Source: an uncultured Clostridium sp. (GTDB lineage Bacteria; Bacillota; Clostridia; TANB77; CAG-508). From it: 39,065 bases of DNA. Location: contig CANTHA010000003.1 in assembly GCA_947653375.1 (NCBI GenBank), positions 1 to 39,065 of the forward strand, in the 5' to 3' direction. Under the pieces are notes generated by a model. That model was not told the origin of the DNA. It made no database searches and saw nothing but the letters and a program-made list of their open reading frames with translations. This document shows, one piece after another, positions 26,043-34,660 of this stretch (its first letter is position 1; each line of letters starts with the position of its first letter). The position numbers were made by a program, and so were the translations under genes.

Positions 26043-26083
26043 GACAAAAATGAGACGTTTTAGACCTGTCCCAAACGTCTCAT
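26043..26083 (-). repeat. REP-like palindrome, copy 2, beside the RAYT gene
   Basis: 41 bp with the same layout as 3736-3776: GACAAAA flank, 11-bp stem ATGAGACGTTT (26050-26060) with AAACGTCTCAT (26073-26083), loop with AGACCTGTCCC. On the minus strand the stem is followed by TTTTTG and would terminate recD2. The last codons of frameshifted recD2 and its TAA stop (26060-26062) lie inside it. Confidence 0.8.
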
Positions 26084-28286
26084 TAGTCCTGTGTTTCTTT
26101 TTTTGCTATCTATATTGTTTACCATATATTTTACTGTTTTTTCTGCTCCTATTATTATGAGCATTTTTTTTGCTCTTGTTATTCCAGTATATAATAAATT
26201 TCTTGTTAATAATATTGGTGTTGTTTGTGGTATTACCATTATTACTACATCAAATTCACTTCCGTTGAGATTTATGTATTGTTATTGCATAACTATGTTC
26301 TATTTGATCTAGTTCAGAAAATTGATAATATACTACTTTATCATCATCAAATTTTATTTCTACTTGTTTTTCTTTTTCATCTATTTTTAAAATTGTTCCT
26401 ATTTCTCCATTAAATACACCTGTACCTAATTCTTTTTCTCCAAATATTTTTCTTTCCCAATATATGTCATAATTATTTTTTATTTGCATTACTCTATCAC
26501 CAGCTCTAAATATTGATCCCATACTTGACTTTTCTGGCATATTATTTATATTTGGATTTAACTTTTCTTGTAATGCTTTATTTAGCTCTTTTGTTCCTAA
26601 CATTCCTTTTTTTGTAGGAGATAACACTTGTATACTTTGAAAAAAGTCGTAATCCCCATAGTTTTTTAACCTTCCTGTACATAATGATATTACTTCATAT
26701 AACATCTTATCTTGTGACTGCTCATTTATAAAGAAAAAATCATCTTTTGTTTCTTCCAACATATTTTTATCATCTTTTCCCATAAAATATTTACCTTCAT
26801 TTACTCTATGTGCATTTAGTATTATTTTACTTTTTGCAGCTTGTCTGAATATTTTATCTAAATGAATTGTTGCAATTGTTCCAGAATGTATTAAATCTTT
26901 TAATATACTACCTGGCCCTACTGATGCTAATTGATCCTCATCTCCAACTAAAATTAACTTTGTTCCTTGATATACACATTTTAATAAATAATTCATTAAA
27001 AACATATCCACCATAGACATTTCATCTACTATTATTAAATCTGCATCAATTGGTGAACCTTCATATTCTGATATATTCTTATACATTTTATCTTCATCAA
27101 TTTTACCTATTTCTAATAATCTATGTAATGTTGACGCTTCTTTTCCTGTTGCTTCAGTCATTCTTTTAGCAGCTCGTCCTGTAGGTGCACAAAGTACAAC
27201 TTTTTTTCCTTTTTCTTCATATATATCTATTATATTTTTTATTATTGTTGTTTTACCTGTTCCTGGTCCACCTGTAATTATTGTAACATTTTTTTCATTA
27301 ACTAACTTTATAGCTTCTTTTTGTTTTTCTGATAATTTTATACTTGAGTTTAATTCAATCTTTTTTAATTCTTTTTCTATTGATTTGATTTCTTTCATAT
27401 TTTTGGCATTTTGTAATCTATTTATTCTTAATGCTATTTGTTCTTCTGCAACATGATATGGATATAAATAAACATATTCCTGACCTTCAGCTTTTTCAAT
27501 TTTTATTTCTTCTTTTGCATTTAATGAAATTAATCCATCTTCAATATTTTCTGTTGAAACATCTAATAATTGTATTACAAATTCTATTAAATTTTCTTTA
27601 AACACACAAGAATGTCCATTATATGTACTTCTTATCAGAGCATATTTTATTCCACTTGTTACTCTTTTTTCATTATCATAATTTATACCTATATCAAGAG
27701 CCATTTTATCAATTTGCTTAAAATCAACTCCTCTTGCTATATCAATTAATTTATAAGGATCTGATTCTATTTCTTCTATTGCAGAAGTTCCATATAAATC
27801 ATATACCTTTTTTGCATGTTCTGCACCTATTCCAAATCTTTCTAAGAAACCTACAATTTGCCATACTTCCCAATTTTCAATAAAGCTTTCAGACATTTCC
27901 TTTGCTTTTTTTTCTGAAATTCCTCTAATTTCTGCTAGTTTTTCAGGTTCATATTTAAAAACATGGATTGTTTCCTCTCCAAATTTCTTTATTATTCTTT
28001 TAGCAATAGCTTCGCCAATACCTTTTATATTTCCATTTGACAAATATCTTTCTAGTGAACCTAATGTTTGTGGCATTAACTTTTCAAATGTATCAATCTT
28101 AAATTGCATACCATAATCTCTATGCTCAACATATTTTCCAATTATTTTTAATGTATCTCCTATATTTACAAATGGTAAATATCCTACAATTGTTATTTCC
28201 TCTTCTTCTGTCTGAAACTCAGCTATTGTATAACTATTAACATCATTTTTATATATAATATCAATTACTTCTCCTGTTATTTCCAT
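26060..28286 (-). CDS. recD2: RecD2-type DNA helicase, needs a +1 frameshift
   Basis: SF1B 5'-3' helicase. The N-terminal OB-like region and helix-hairpin-helix (NIKGIGEAIAKRIIKKFGEE, IRGISEKKAKEM) precede Walker A GGPGTGKTT (residues 339-347), Walker B LIIVDEMSMVD, GDEDQLASVGPG and FRQAAKS. Frame zero ends at 26256, two codons after SYAITIHKSQ, where it reads CGG AAG TGA. Skipping one C (plus-strand g at 26264) gives GSEFDVVVIMVIPQ, then LLTRNLLYTGITRAKKML, ending RRLGQV at 26060, 741 aa in all. The restored part contains motif VI (YTGITRAKK), essential for ATP hydrolysis in this family, so the unshifted 676-aa product should be inactive. Start codon overlaps the end of tcdA. Confidence 0.92.
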
Positions 28287-28998
28287 TCATTTCTCCTTCA
28301 GTTTTTATTATATCTTTTATAACTTCACTTGCTACTATTAATCCTGCAACTGATGGAACAAAAGATATACTACCTAATGTCTTAATTCTTGTTTCTTCAT
28401 TTGTTCTAGGTTTAATAGGCTTTTCTTTAGAATATACAACCTTTAAATTTCTTATATTTCTTTTCTTTAATTCTTTCCTTAATATTCTACACACTGGGCA
28501 TTCCTTAGTCTTATATATATCTGTAACTTCAAATTTAGTAGGTTCTAGTTTATTTCCTGCACCAGTAGCACATATTATATTTACATTTTCTCTTTTTGCT
28601 TTTTCTATAACTTTTAGTTTATTTGTCATTGTGTCAATTGCATCTACTACATAAGTAATTGTTGAATCTATTAGTAATTCTTCTCCACCTTCTATATCAT
28701 CTGGCTTATATGCTTCTACAATAGCCTTTGGATTTATATCTAATATTCTTTCTCTCATCACATCTATTTTATATTTTCCAATAGTAGAATGAGTCGCATG
28801 TATTTGTCTGTTAATATTTGTTATATCAACTTTATCAAAGTCAACTAGTATTAGATGTCCTATTCCAGCCCTTGCTAGTCCTTCAGCTACATATGAACCT
28901 ACTCCTCCAATTCCATATATTATAACTTTTGAGCTTTTAATTTTTTCTAAAGATTCTTTTCCTATTAATATTTCTGTTCTTGAAAACTCATCTAACAT
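28261..28998 (-). CDS. tcdA: tRNA threonylcarbamoyladenosine dehydratase TcdA
   Basis: E1-like (ThiF/MoeB) enzyme of 245 aa that converts t6A37 of tRNA to its cyclic form with ATP. The Rossmann nucleotide loop IIYGIGGVGSYVAEGLARAG and VDFDKVDITNINRQIHA are clear, as is the central VVDAIDTMTNK. The TcdA-specific CPVCRILRKELKKRNIRNLKVVYS segment and GSISFVPSVAGLIVASEVI near the C-terminus separate it from MoeB. It overlaps the recD2 start by 26 nt, so the two are coupled. A promoter is predicted at 29033-29061. Confidence 0.94.
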   Translation of the reverse strand: MLDEFSRTEILIGKESLEKIKSSKVIIYGIGGVGSYVAEGLARAGIGHLILVDFDKVDITNINRQIHATHSTIGKYKIDVMRERILDINPKAIVEAYKPDDIEGGEELLIDSTITYVVDAIDTMTNKLKVIEKAKRENVNIICATGAGNKLEPTKFEVTDIYKTKECPVCRILRKELKKRNIRNLKVVYSKEKPIKPRTNEETRIKTLGSISFVPSVAGLIVASEVIKDIIKTEGEMNGNNRRSN

Positions 28999-29032
28999 TT
29001 TATTACTTCCATTTCACTATACTTTGAAATAT

Positions 29033-29061
29033 ATTTTAACACATATATTATTAATTTACAA
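29033..29061 (-). promoter_or_regulatory. Candidate promoter of tcdA-recD2
   Basis: On the minus strand TTGTAA (29056-29061), 17-bp spacer, TAAAAT (29033-29038), about 35 nt before the tcdA ATG. The HAD gene diverges from the same 130-bp space. Confidence 0.5.
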
Positions 29062-29126
29062 TGAATATTAAACCAAAGACTAACAATTTGATAAGCAATA
29101 TGATAAAATAGTTTTGAGGTGAAATT

Positions 29127-29813
29127 ATGCTTAATGAAAATGTTAAATATATTATTTTTGATATAGGTGGTGTATTATTAAAGCCAACAACAGGCAATTG
29201 GTTTATAACTCCTTATATTAATAATCTTTTAAAAAATAAAATAGATATGGAAAAATTTAAACTTTCATTAAAAAATAATTATGATCTTGTTAATGAAATA
29301 AATTTACAAACAGAGAAAGAAGAATATTCTATGTTTTATAATTATTATAAAAAGTCATTAGAAGATATAAATTATAAAGAAACATCTGAAGAATTGCTTT
29401 CAAAAATAAGTAAAAGTATAACATATGATAATAACAGATATACATTATATAATGATGTAAAAGAAACTCTAGAAACTTTATCTAAACAGTATAAACTAGT
29501 TATATTATCAGATAACTTTCCGTCAATAAAAAGAATATTAAAAAACATGGACATAGATAAATATTTTAAACCAATTATAATTTCTACATTTTATGGCTAT
29601 CGAAAAAAGGATAAAATTCTTTTCAACATTTTAAAAAACAATATTCAATATAAAAAAGGAACTGCAATTTTCATTGATGATAATGAAAATAACTTAGATA
29701 TTGCCAAAGAATATGAATTAATTTCAATAAAAATGGATCGTAATAAAAATAAAAAATCTAAATATCCAATTATTAATAACCTGACTGATATTTTTACAAT
29801 TATAAAAAATTAA
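29127..29813 (+). CDS. HAD-superfamily hydrolase (HAD-IA, FDIGGVL subgroup)
   Basis: A 228-aa cytoplasmic HAD-like phosphatase. Motif I is YIIFDIGGVLLKP. The usual DxD is DxG here, as in other FD(I/L)GGVL members, so the general-acid Asp is replaced. A helical cap follows (residues ~30-100). Motif II is VILSDNF, the motif III Lys is in the RKKDKILFNIL region, and motif IV is AIFIDDNENNLDIAKE. The substrate cannot be predicted. The ATG has GAGGTG. It is one of two plus-strand genes, divergent from tcdA, and is followed by the structured element 29847-30016. Confidence 0.85.
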   Translation: MLNENVKYIIFDIGGVLLKPTTGNWFITPYINNLLKNKIDMEKFKLSLKNNYDLVNEINLQTEKEEYSMFYNYYKKSLEDINYKETSEELLSKISKSITYDNNRYTLYNDVKETLETLSKQYKLVILSDNFPSIKRILKNMDIDKYFKPIIISTFYGYRKKDKILFNILKNNIQYKKGTAIFIDDNENNLDIAKEYELISIKMDRNKNKKSKYPIINNLTDIFTIIKN

Positions 29814-29846
29814 TTTTTACTTTTTAACAGTTTTGTTAATATTATT

Positions 29847-30016
29847 TTTAAAAGTTATAATATACAGTAAAAAACACTAATGCGCAGTTTGGGAAGACAT
29901 TTATTAATACAGATAAGCTAGATTAACTATTATATATTTGAATTAAAATAAAAGTCCTTTATATGATTAGTCTGACCAGCAAATAGTGTTTTTTAATATA
30001 TATTATAACTTTTAAA
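29847..30016. ncRNA. Candidate rod-shaped structured RNA
   Basis: About 170 bp closed by an 18-bp perfect stem (29847-29864 with 29999-30016). After a 4/4 internal loop there is an 11-bp stem (29869-29879 with 29984-29994, AAAAAACACTA type). Shorter AGAC/GTCT and TGC/GCA pairings follow, around a GC-richer segment (GCGCAGTTTGGGAAGAC) opposite GTCTGACCAGC. No long ORF. Length and bubble-in-a-rod shape resemble 6S RNA, but I do not see diagnostic 6S sequence. It could instead be a large palindromic element or terminator of the convergent genes, although neither side has a clean U-tract. Strand is not determined. Confidence 0.4.
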
Positions 30017-30044
30017 TAAAATAAATATTTTAAAACCAGAAATA

Positions 30045-30395
30045 TTATTGTTCATTCACATTATCAATTATATCTTTACATTCCTTCCAACTTATAACAT
30101 TCAAACAATCATATTCTTCAGATATTTTTTTAGCAATTTCCTTAGTTCTATCTTTTGATTTCAAATCTGCCACTATTATATTTTTAAAATACTCTTCTTT
30201 ACCGTAAAAAATTTTAAATAAACTTGAACGCAAGAAATATTCAATTTTATCTTCTTGATTTTTAACCGCTATTATCAGATAAATCCCGTCTGACTTCAAA
30301 TCTGTATATGTATATAAATATATTATATTTTTAATAACTTCAAATAACCCATACAAAGCTAATGTCCAAAATATAGTATTCATTAGAAATTCCAT
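30045..30395 (-). CDS. Small membrane-anchored protein with GT2-like fragment
   Basis: 116 aa. One N-terminal hydrophobic helix (residues ~4-28, LMNTIFWTLALYGLFEVI) is followed by a small alpha/beta domain. It has beta strand IYLIIAVKNQEDKIEYFLRS and then IIVADLKSKDRTKEIAKKI, which resembles the start of a family 2 glycosyltransferase (the VVDDGSTDxT region) but is much too short and lacks the DxD and catalytic parts. It may be a degenerate or regulatory derivative; similarity is by eye only. AGGAGG precedes the ATG. It follows the metallopeptidase gene by 65 bp. Confidence 0.6.
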   Translation of the reverse strand: MEFLMNTIFWTLALYGLFEVIKNIIYLYTYTDLKSDGIYLIIAVKNQEDKIEYFLRSSLFKIFYGKEEYFKNIIVADLKSKDRTKEIAKKISEEYDCLNVISWKECKDIIDNVNEQ

Positions 30396-30460
30396 TATTT
30401 TAGCCTCCTGCTTTATTATATGTTTTTTTGTATTTTAAGTGATTTATCATTTAATATAAT

Positions 30461-30952
30461 TTATTTAAATTGTTTTTTTACTTCTTTATAATCTTTCATA
30501 TATTTTTCTACCAAATCCCAAAACTTTTTAGAGTGATTCATATACTTTAAATGGCACAATTCATGTAATATGACATATCTTATAGCTTCATTACTATATT
30601 TTATTAATTCTGTATTAATTGTTATATTTTTCTTACTAGAACAACTTCCCCAAGCATATTTTATCTTTTTTATTCTAATTTTATCTGGTACTAATCCTGT
30701 CTTATCTATTAAGTCATTTGCATTTTTCTCTACTATCTCTTTAAATTCTTCAATAGTATATAATGGATATTTTTCCATTCTTTCTTTTGATTTTTTTAAT
30801 GTTATTTCAATCCATTCAGATTTTTCTTTTACTAATGTTTCTATTTTCTTTTTTGATGTTCCTTTAGGTGCTTTTATAACAACTTTATTATCTTTTATAG
30901 TTATATATATGTTCTTAATATTAGAATATATAGTTGTATATTGTTGTTCCAT
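30461..30952 (-). CDS. YgjP-like (DUF45) zinc metallopeptidase domain protein
   Basis: A 163-aa cytoplasmic protein. The zinc site is HELCHLKYMNHSKKFW: HExxH with a third His six residues further on, typical of the YgjP/WLM group. Upstream is the conserved AWGSCSSKKNITINTELI strand. The N-terminal ~60 residues (VIKAPKGTSKKKIETLVKEK) are the usual DUF45 lead-in. Members are usually 160-240 aa, so this is a short but complete version. Substrate unknown. It lies immediately after the ribosomal operon terminator. Confidence 0.88.
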   Translation of the reverse strand: MEQQYTTIYSNIKNIYITIKDNKVVIKAPKGTSKKKIETLVKEKSEWIEITLKKSKERMEKYPLYTIEEFKEIVEKNANDLIDKTGLVPDKIRIKKIKYAWGSCSSKKNITINTELIKYSNEAIRYVILHELCHLKYMNHSKKFWDLVEKYMKDYKEVKKQFK

Positions 30953-30994
30953 TTTTTACATATCCTCATTTTCTTTCTATAATTATTTCAATAT

Positions 30995-31028
30995 AAAAAA
31001 AGATGTCTACATTTTTGCAGTTCATCTT
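30995..31028 (-). terminator. Terminator of the ribosomal protein operon
   Basis: AAGATG (31000-31005) pairs with CATCTT (31023-31028), with an inner CTGC/GTAG stem and a 6-nt loop. On the minus strand a run of seven T follows. It lies 14 bp past the rplQ stop. Confidence 0.75.
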
Positions 31029-31041
31029 CTTTTATATTTTC

Positions 31042-31569
31042 TTAAATTAATTGTAATATTGCTACTTCTGCTCCATCACCTTTTCTTGGTCCTACTTTTA
31101 TAATTCTTGTATAACCACCTATATTTTTATCAGCATATTTTGGAGCTATTTCATTAAATAATTTAGATGGCAAATCAATATTATTACCTTCACTATCTTT
31201 TGCTTTATTTAATGTTTTCATCATTTTTCTTCTAGCATTTAGTCTTGTTGGCATATCTTTTTGTCTTTTTTCAGTAGTTTCTTCTTTAACTACTTTTAAA
31301 TATTCTTTACCATTTTTACTTTTAACTAATTCAGTTTCTTTATTTCCTTTAGAATCTAGTTTTGCTTTAACTACTTTTGTATCTACCATTTCAAAATTAT
31401 CTTTTTCTTTGATTGCTAAAGCTATTAAACTATCTGCTATAGGTTTAACTTCTTTTGCTCTTGCTAAAGTTGTTTCTATTTTTTCATGAATCATTAAATC
31501 AGTAGTTAATGTTCTTAACATTGCTTTTCTAGCATCTGTTGGTTTTCCTAATTTTCTATTTATAGCCAA
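31042..31569 (-). CDS. rplQ: 50S ribosomal protein L17
   Basis: 175 aa, long for L17 (about 115-130 in Bacillus and E. coli). The conserved N-terminal domain (RKLGKPTDARKAMLRTLTTD, TLARAKEVKPIADSLI) is followed by a charged insertion (about residues 70-110: KAKLDSKGNKETELVKSKNG). The usual C-terminal IAPKYADKNIGGYTRIIKVG ends the protein. Similar insertions occur in other Clostridia. The start is TTG at 31569, because GGAGG lies 9 nt upstream and gives (M)AINRKLG; the GTG three codons earlier overlaps the binding site. Last gene of the operon. Confidence 0.95.
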   Translation of the reverse strand: MAINRKLGKPTDARKAMLRTLTTDLMIHEKIETTLARAKEVKPIADSLIALAIKEKDNFEMVDTKVVKAKLDSKGNKETELVKSKNGKEYLKVVKEETTEKRQKDMPTRLNARRKMMKTLNKAKDSEGNNIDLPSKLFNEIAPKYADKNIGGYTRIIKVGPRKGDGAEVAILQLI

Positions 31570-31622
31570 TTTTTTCACCCTCCTCTTTACTATTTTCGTA
31601 ATTAGACTTTATATTTTTTATA

Positions 31623-32570
31623 TTAATCGTCTTCTTTTGCAAAATCCAATCCTAATGAATGTAATTTTGCTGTTACTTCATCAAAAGATTTTTTACCTAG
31701 ATTTCTTACTTTTAACATATCTGTTTCAGATTTAGCTGTTAAATCTTCAACTGTAGATATCCCAGCTCTTTTTAAGCAATTAAAAGATCTTACAGACAAT
31801 TCTAATTCTTCTATTGACATTTCTAGTACTTTTTCTTTTTTATCTTCTTCTTTTTCTATCATAACTTGTGTATTTTTAGTAGCTTCTGATAAATCAATAA
31901 ATAATTCTAAATGACCTGTCATTACTTTTGCTGCTAAACTTAATGCTTCATGCGCTTTTAGGCTTCCATCTGTCCATACTTCAATAATAAGTTTATCATA
32001 ATCAACCATTTGACCAACTCTAGTATTTTCAACTTGATAGTTTACTTTTTTTACTGGTGTATAAATTGAATCAATTGGAAGAACAGATATATCCTGATTA
32101 GATTTTTTATTTTTTTCTGCAGAATTGTAACCTCTTCCTTTATCAGCTGTCATTTCAATTTTTAAACTTCCACCTTTTGATACTGTTGCAATATGTAAAT
32201 CTGGATTTAAAATTTCTACAGTTCCATCTGTTTCTATATCTGCTGCTGTAACTTCACCCTCATCTTTAAAATTAATTCTTAAAACTTTTTCTTCATTTTC
32301 ATCAAATTTTAATCTTACATTTTTTAAGTTAATAATTATTTCTGGTACATCTTCTACAACATTTGGTATTGTAGAAAACTCATGTAATACTCCATCTATT
32401 TTTACTCCTGTTATAGCACATCCTGGAAGAGATGAAAGTAATATTCTTCTTAATGAATTTCCTATGGTTATTCCATAACCTCTTTCTAATGGCTCACATA
32501 CAAATTTAGCATAATTATTTACATCATTTACTTCTAGACATTCGATATTTGGCTTTTCAAATTCTATCAT
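31623..32570 (-). CDS. rpoA: RNA polymerase alpha subunit
   Basis: Assembly platform of RNA polymerase, 315 aa. The N-terminal dimerisation domain shows [20 protein letters not shown] and [20 protein letters not shown]. The C-terminal domain after a Lys/Glu linker (residues ~230-250) has the two HhH-like helices [20 protein letters not shown] and [12 protein letters not shown] that bind UP elements and activators. Intact and of normal length. The ATG has GGAGGT. Between rpsD and rplQ, standard order. Confidence 0.98.
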   Translation of the reverse strand: MIEFEKPNIECLEVNDVNNYAKFVCEPLERGYGITIGNSLRRILLSSLPGCAITGVKIDGVLHEFSTIPNVVEDVPEIIINLKNVRLKFDENEEKVLRINFKDEGEVTAADIETDGTVEILNPDLHIATVSKGGSLKIEMTADKGRGYNSAEKNKKSNQDISVLPIDSIYTPVKKVNYQVENTRVGQMVDYDKLIIEVWTDGSLKAHEALSLAAKVMTGHLELFIDLSEATKNTQVMIEKEEDKKEKVLEMSIEELELSVRSFNCLKRAGISTVEDLTAKSETDMLKVRNLGKKSFDEVTAKLHSLGLDFAKEDD

Positions 32571-32665
32571 TTTTACCTCCTAATATTAGAGATCTAATCT
32601 CTTATAACCTTAATAGGTTTTCATAAGTAAAATTTTAAAAGTTTTAATTAACTCTTTACTATTTA

Positions 32666-33292
32666 TTATTTTGAGTAAAGCTCTACAATTAAATGTTCTT
32701 CAATTGGAATATCTATATCTTCTCTAGACGCCAATCTAATAACTTTTCCACTTAATTTTTCGTTGTCTTTTTCTAACCAAGCTGGTACTGGTCTTTTTGA
32801 GTTCTCTTCTGCATTGATTTTTATAGTTGCATTATTGCTTTTGCTTTCTCTTACTGTAACTACATCTCCTGGTTTTACTAAATATGAAGGAATATCAACT
32901 CTTTTTCCATTTACTTCAAATTGAGCATGATTTACAAATTGTCTTGCTTGTGCTCTTGATGATCCATATCCTAAACGATATACTACATTATCTAATCTAC
33001 TTTCTAGTATTTGTAATAGGTTTTCACCTGTTACTCCTTTTTTATTAGAAGCCATATCAAAATATTTTCTAAATTGTTTTTCTCCTACTCCATAATAAGC
33101 TTTTGTTTTTTGTTTTTCTCTTAACTGTGTTCCATATTCTGAAAGTTTAGCTCTTTTTTGTCCATGTTCACCTGGTGCATAATTTCTTCTAGCTACACTA
33201 CATTTATCTGTATAACATCTTTCTCCTTTTAAGAACAATTTTTGCCCTTCTCTACGGCATCTACGACATTGTTCATCTTTATATCTTGCCAT
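32666..33292 (-). CDS. rpsD: 30S ribosomal protein S4
   Basis: Primary 16S rRNA-binding protein of 208 aa. The N-terminus has a zinc-ribbon Cys set (CRRCRRE, then CYTDKCS), so it is the C+ paralogue type. The S4 RNA-binding domain follows ([35 protein letters not shown]). In many bacteria S4 is the translational repressor of the alpha operon, and rpoA directly follows here. The ATG has AAAGGAG. Confidence 0.98.
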   Translation of the reverse strand: MARYKDEQCRRCRREGQKLFLKGERCYTDKCSVARRNYAPGEHGQKRAKLSEYGTQLREKQKTKAYYGVGEKQFRKYFDMASNKKGVTGENLLQILESRLDNVVYRLGYGSSRAQARQFVNHAQFEVNGKRVDIPSYLVKPGDVVTVRESKSNNATIKINAEENSKRPVPAWLEKDNEKLSGKVIRLASREDIDIPIEEHLIVELYSK

Positions 33293-33364
33293 TTTTTTAC
33301 TCCTTTCAATTATTTAAGGTTTACGCATGAGTTATTTATAACTCGCTTCACTTGTACAATTAAC

Positions 33365-33760
33365 TTACACTCTTCTTCTTTTTGGTGGTCTACATCCATT
33401 ATGTGGTATTGGTGTTACGTCTTTTATTGCACTTATTTCAAGTCCAGCTGTTTGAAGTGCTCTTATTGCAGCTTCTCTTCCTGAACCTGGTCCTTTTACA
33501 AATACTTCTACTGTTTTTAGTCCATGTTCCATTGCAGCTTTTGCAGCTGTTTCTGCAACTTGACCTGCTGCATATGGTGTGCTTTTTCTAGATCCTTTAA
33601 ATCCTAATTCTCCTGCACTTCCCCAAGAAATTGCATTTCCTTGTGTATCTGTAATTGTAACTATTGTATTATTAAAACTAGAATGAATATGAGCTGCACC
33701 TTTTTCAATGTTTTTTCTATTTCTTCTAGCTACTTTTTTTGTTGTTACACTTTTAGCCAT
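33365..33760 (-). CDS. rpsK: 30S ribosomal protein S11
   Basis: 131 aa forming part of the 30S platform. Conserved segments: [50 protein letters not shown], and the end [18 protein letters not shown]. The ATG at 33760 ([10 protein letters not shown]) is chosen over an upstream TTG because AAGGAGG lies between them, 11 nt before the ATG. Between rpsM and rpsD. Confidence 0.98.
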   Translation of the reverse strand: MAKSVTTKKVARRNRKNIEKGAAHIHSSFNNTIVTITDTQGNAISWGSAGELGFKGSRKSTPYAAGQVAETAAKAAMEHGLKTVEVFVKGPGSGREAAIRALQTAGLEISAIKDVTPIPHNGCRPPKRRRV

Positions 33761-33824
33761 TTTGCTCTTTTCCTCCTTATCCAAAATTTTTATTTGAATT
33801 TTTATTTTTTACAATTGATTTCAA

Positions 33825-34190
33825 TTATTTTTTGCTTTTACTAACTAATTTTCTAGGACCTTTTCTTGTTCTAGCATTTGTTTTTGTTCTTTGCCCTCTT
33901 ACTGGAAGACCTCTTCTATGTCTTAAACCTCTATAACATCCTATTTCAGTTAATCTTTTAATGTTAAGAGCAACTTCTCTTCTTAAATCACCTTCAACTG
34001 TATATTCATCAATTGCTTTTCTTATATCATTTACTTGATTATCTGTTAAATCTTTTATTCTAGTGTCAGGATTAATTCCAGTTTTTTCAAGAATTTTTCT
34101 AGAACTTGATACTCCTATTCCATAAATATATGTAAGTCCTATTTCTACTCTCTTTTCTTTTGGTAAATCCACTCCTGCTATACGAGCCAT
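33825..34190 (-). CDS. rpsM: 30S ribosomal protein S13
   Basis: 121 aa, in the 30S head, contacting 16S rRNA, tRNA and L5. It begins [20 protein letters not shown], with the family segment [16 protein letters not shown], and ends with the basic [20 protein letters not shown] tail. The ATG at 34190 has GGAGGTG 9 nt upstream; an upstream in-frame extension has no binding site and is not part of the protein. Confidence 0.98.
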   Translation of the reverse strand: MARIAGVDLPKEKRVEIGLTYIYGIGVSSSRKILEKTGINPDTRIKDLTDNQVNDIRKAIDEYTVEGDLRREVALNIKRLTEIGCYRGLRHRRGLPVRGQRTKTNARTRKGPRKLVSKSKK

Positions 34191-34284
34191 ATTTCTTTGC
34201 ACCTCCATTAAATTTTTCGAAGGACATAGTATTTTATTTTTATGCCCTTTATATAATTGTCCAAAATACCTAAAGGTGAAATGC

Positions 34285-34306
34285 ACTAGAGTGCTATTAC
34301 TCTAGT
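34285..34306. other. Small hairpin between rpmJ and rpsM
   Basis: ACTAGAG (34285-34291) pairs with CTCTAGT (34300-34306), loop 8 nt. No T run directly follows on the minus strand. Possible processing site within the operon. Confidence 0.4.
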
Positions 34307-34403
34307 CTTTAAGTATTTTTTAACATATATAGAAACACAAACTGATATTTTTCCATTTTGGAACAGCCGCTACCAAATTTGTGTTGTCAACTAAATTATA
34401 AAA

Positions 34404-34517
34404 TTATCCTTGTCTTTGTTTGTGTTTTGGGTTTTCACATATTACCCTAATTTTACCTTTTCTTTTAATTATTTTGCATTTATCACATATTTTTTTTACT
34501 GAAGCTCTTACTTTCAT
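34404..34517 (-). CDS. rpmJ: 50S ribosomal protein L36
   Basis: 37-residue ribosomal protein, complete: [20 protein letters not shown], then a zinc site CENPKHK and the end QRQG. The three Cys and one His (C11, C14, C27, H32) form the usual zinc ribbon. It starts at ATG 34517 with GGAGGTGC upstream. It lies between infA and rpsM. A 62-bp stretch of this gene (34439-34500) is repeated in inverted orientation at 34599-34660, inside the infA 3' end. Confidence 0.97.
   Translation of the reverse strand: MKVRASVKKICDKCKIIKRKGKIRVICENPKHKQRQG
34439..34500. repeat. 62-bp perfect inverted repeat, arm inside rpmJ
   Basis: Exactly complementary to 34599-34660 (98 bp away). This arm is the original, since it encodes L36 residues. 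Confidence 0.9.
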
Positions 34518-34598
34518 TATTTGCACCTCCTTATTTTATTGAATATTAGGTCAATTATTTGTTATTTGTAATATTATAAAATTCTATTTTGCTCTCCA

Positions 34599-34660
34599 AG
34601 TAAAAAAAATATGTGATAAATGCAAAATAATTAAAAGAAAAGGTAAAATTAGGGTAATAT
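34599..34660. repeat. 62-bp perfect inverted repeat, copy truncating infA
   Basis: Inverted copy of rpmJ codons. It enters infA at a shared ATATTACC microhomology, replacing everything after residue 49. The other junction shares only a short ACT next to the T run. Confidence 0.9.

Noticed and set aside
19577..26264. prfB-type programmed shift with an upstream Shine-Dalgarno-like stimulator
   Set aside because: No AGGGGG-like sequence lies just upstream of either shift site, and the in-frame codon is a sense codon, not a stop; any mechanism must differ from that of prfB.
29847..30016. Firm call as 6S RNA
   Set aside because: Shape and size fit, but I could not identify diagnostic sequence; kept as a candidate only.
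34518..34648. Missing infA 3' end displaced into the infA-rpmJ spacer
   Set aside because: The translated spacer in all frames shows no IF-1 C-terminal sequence.
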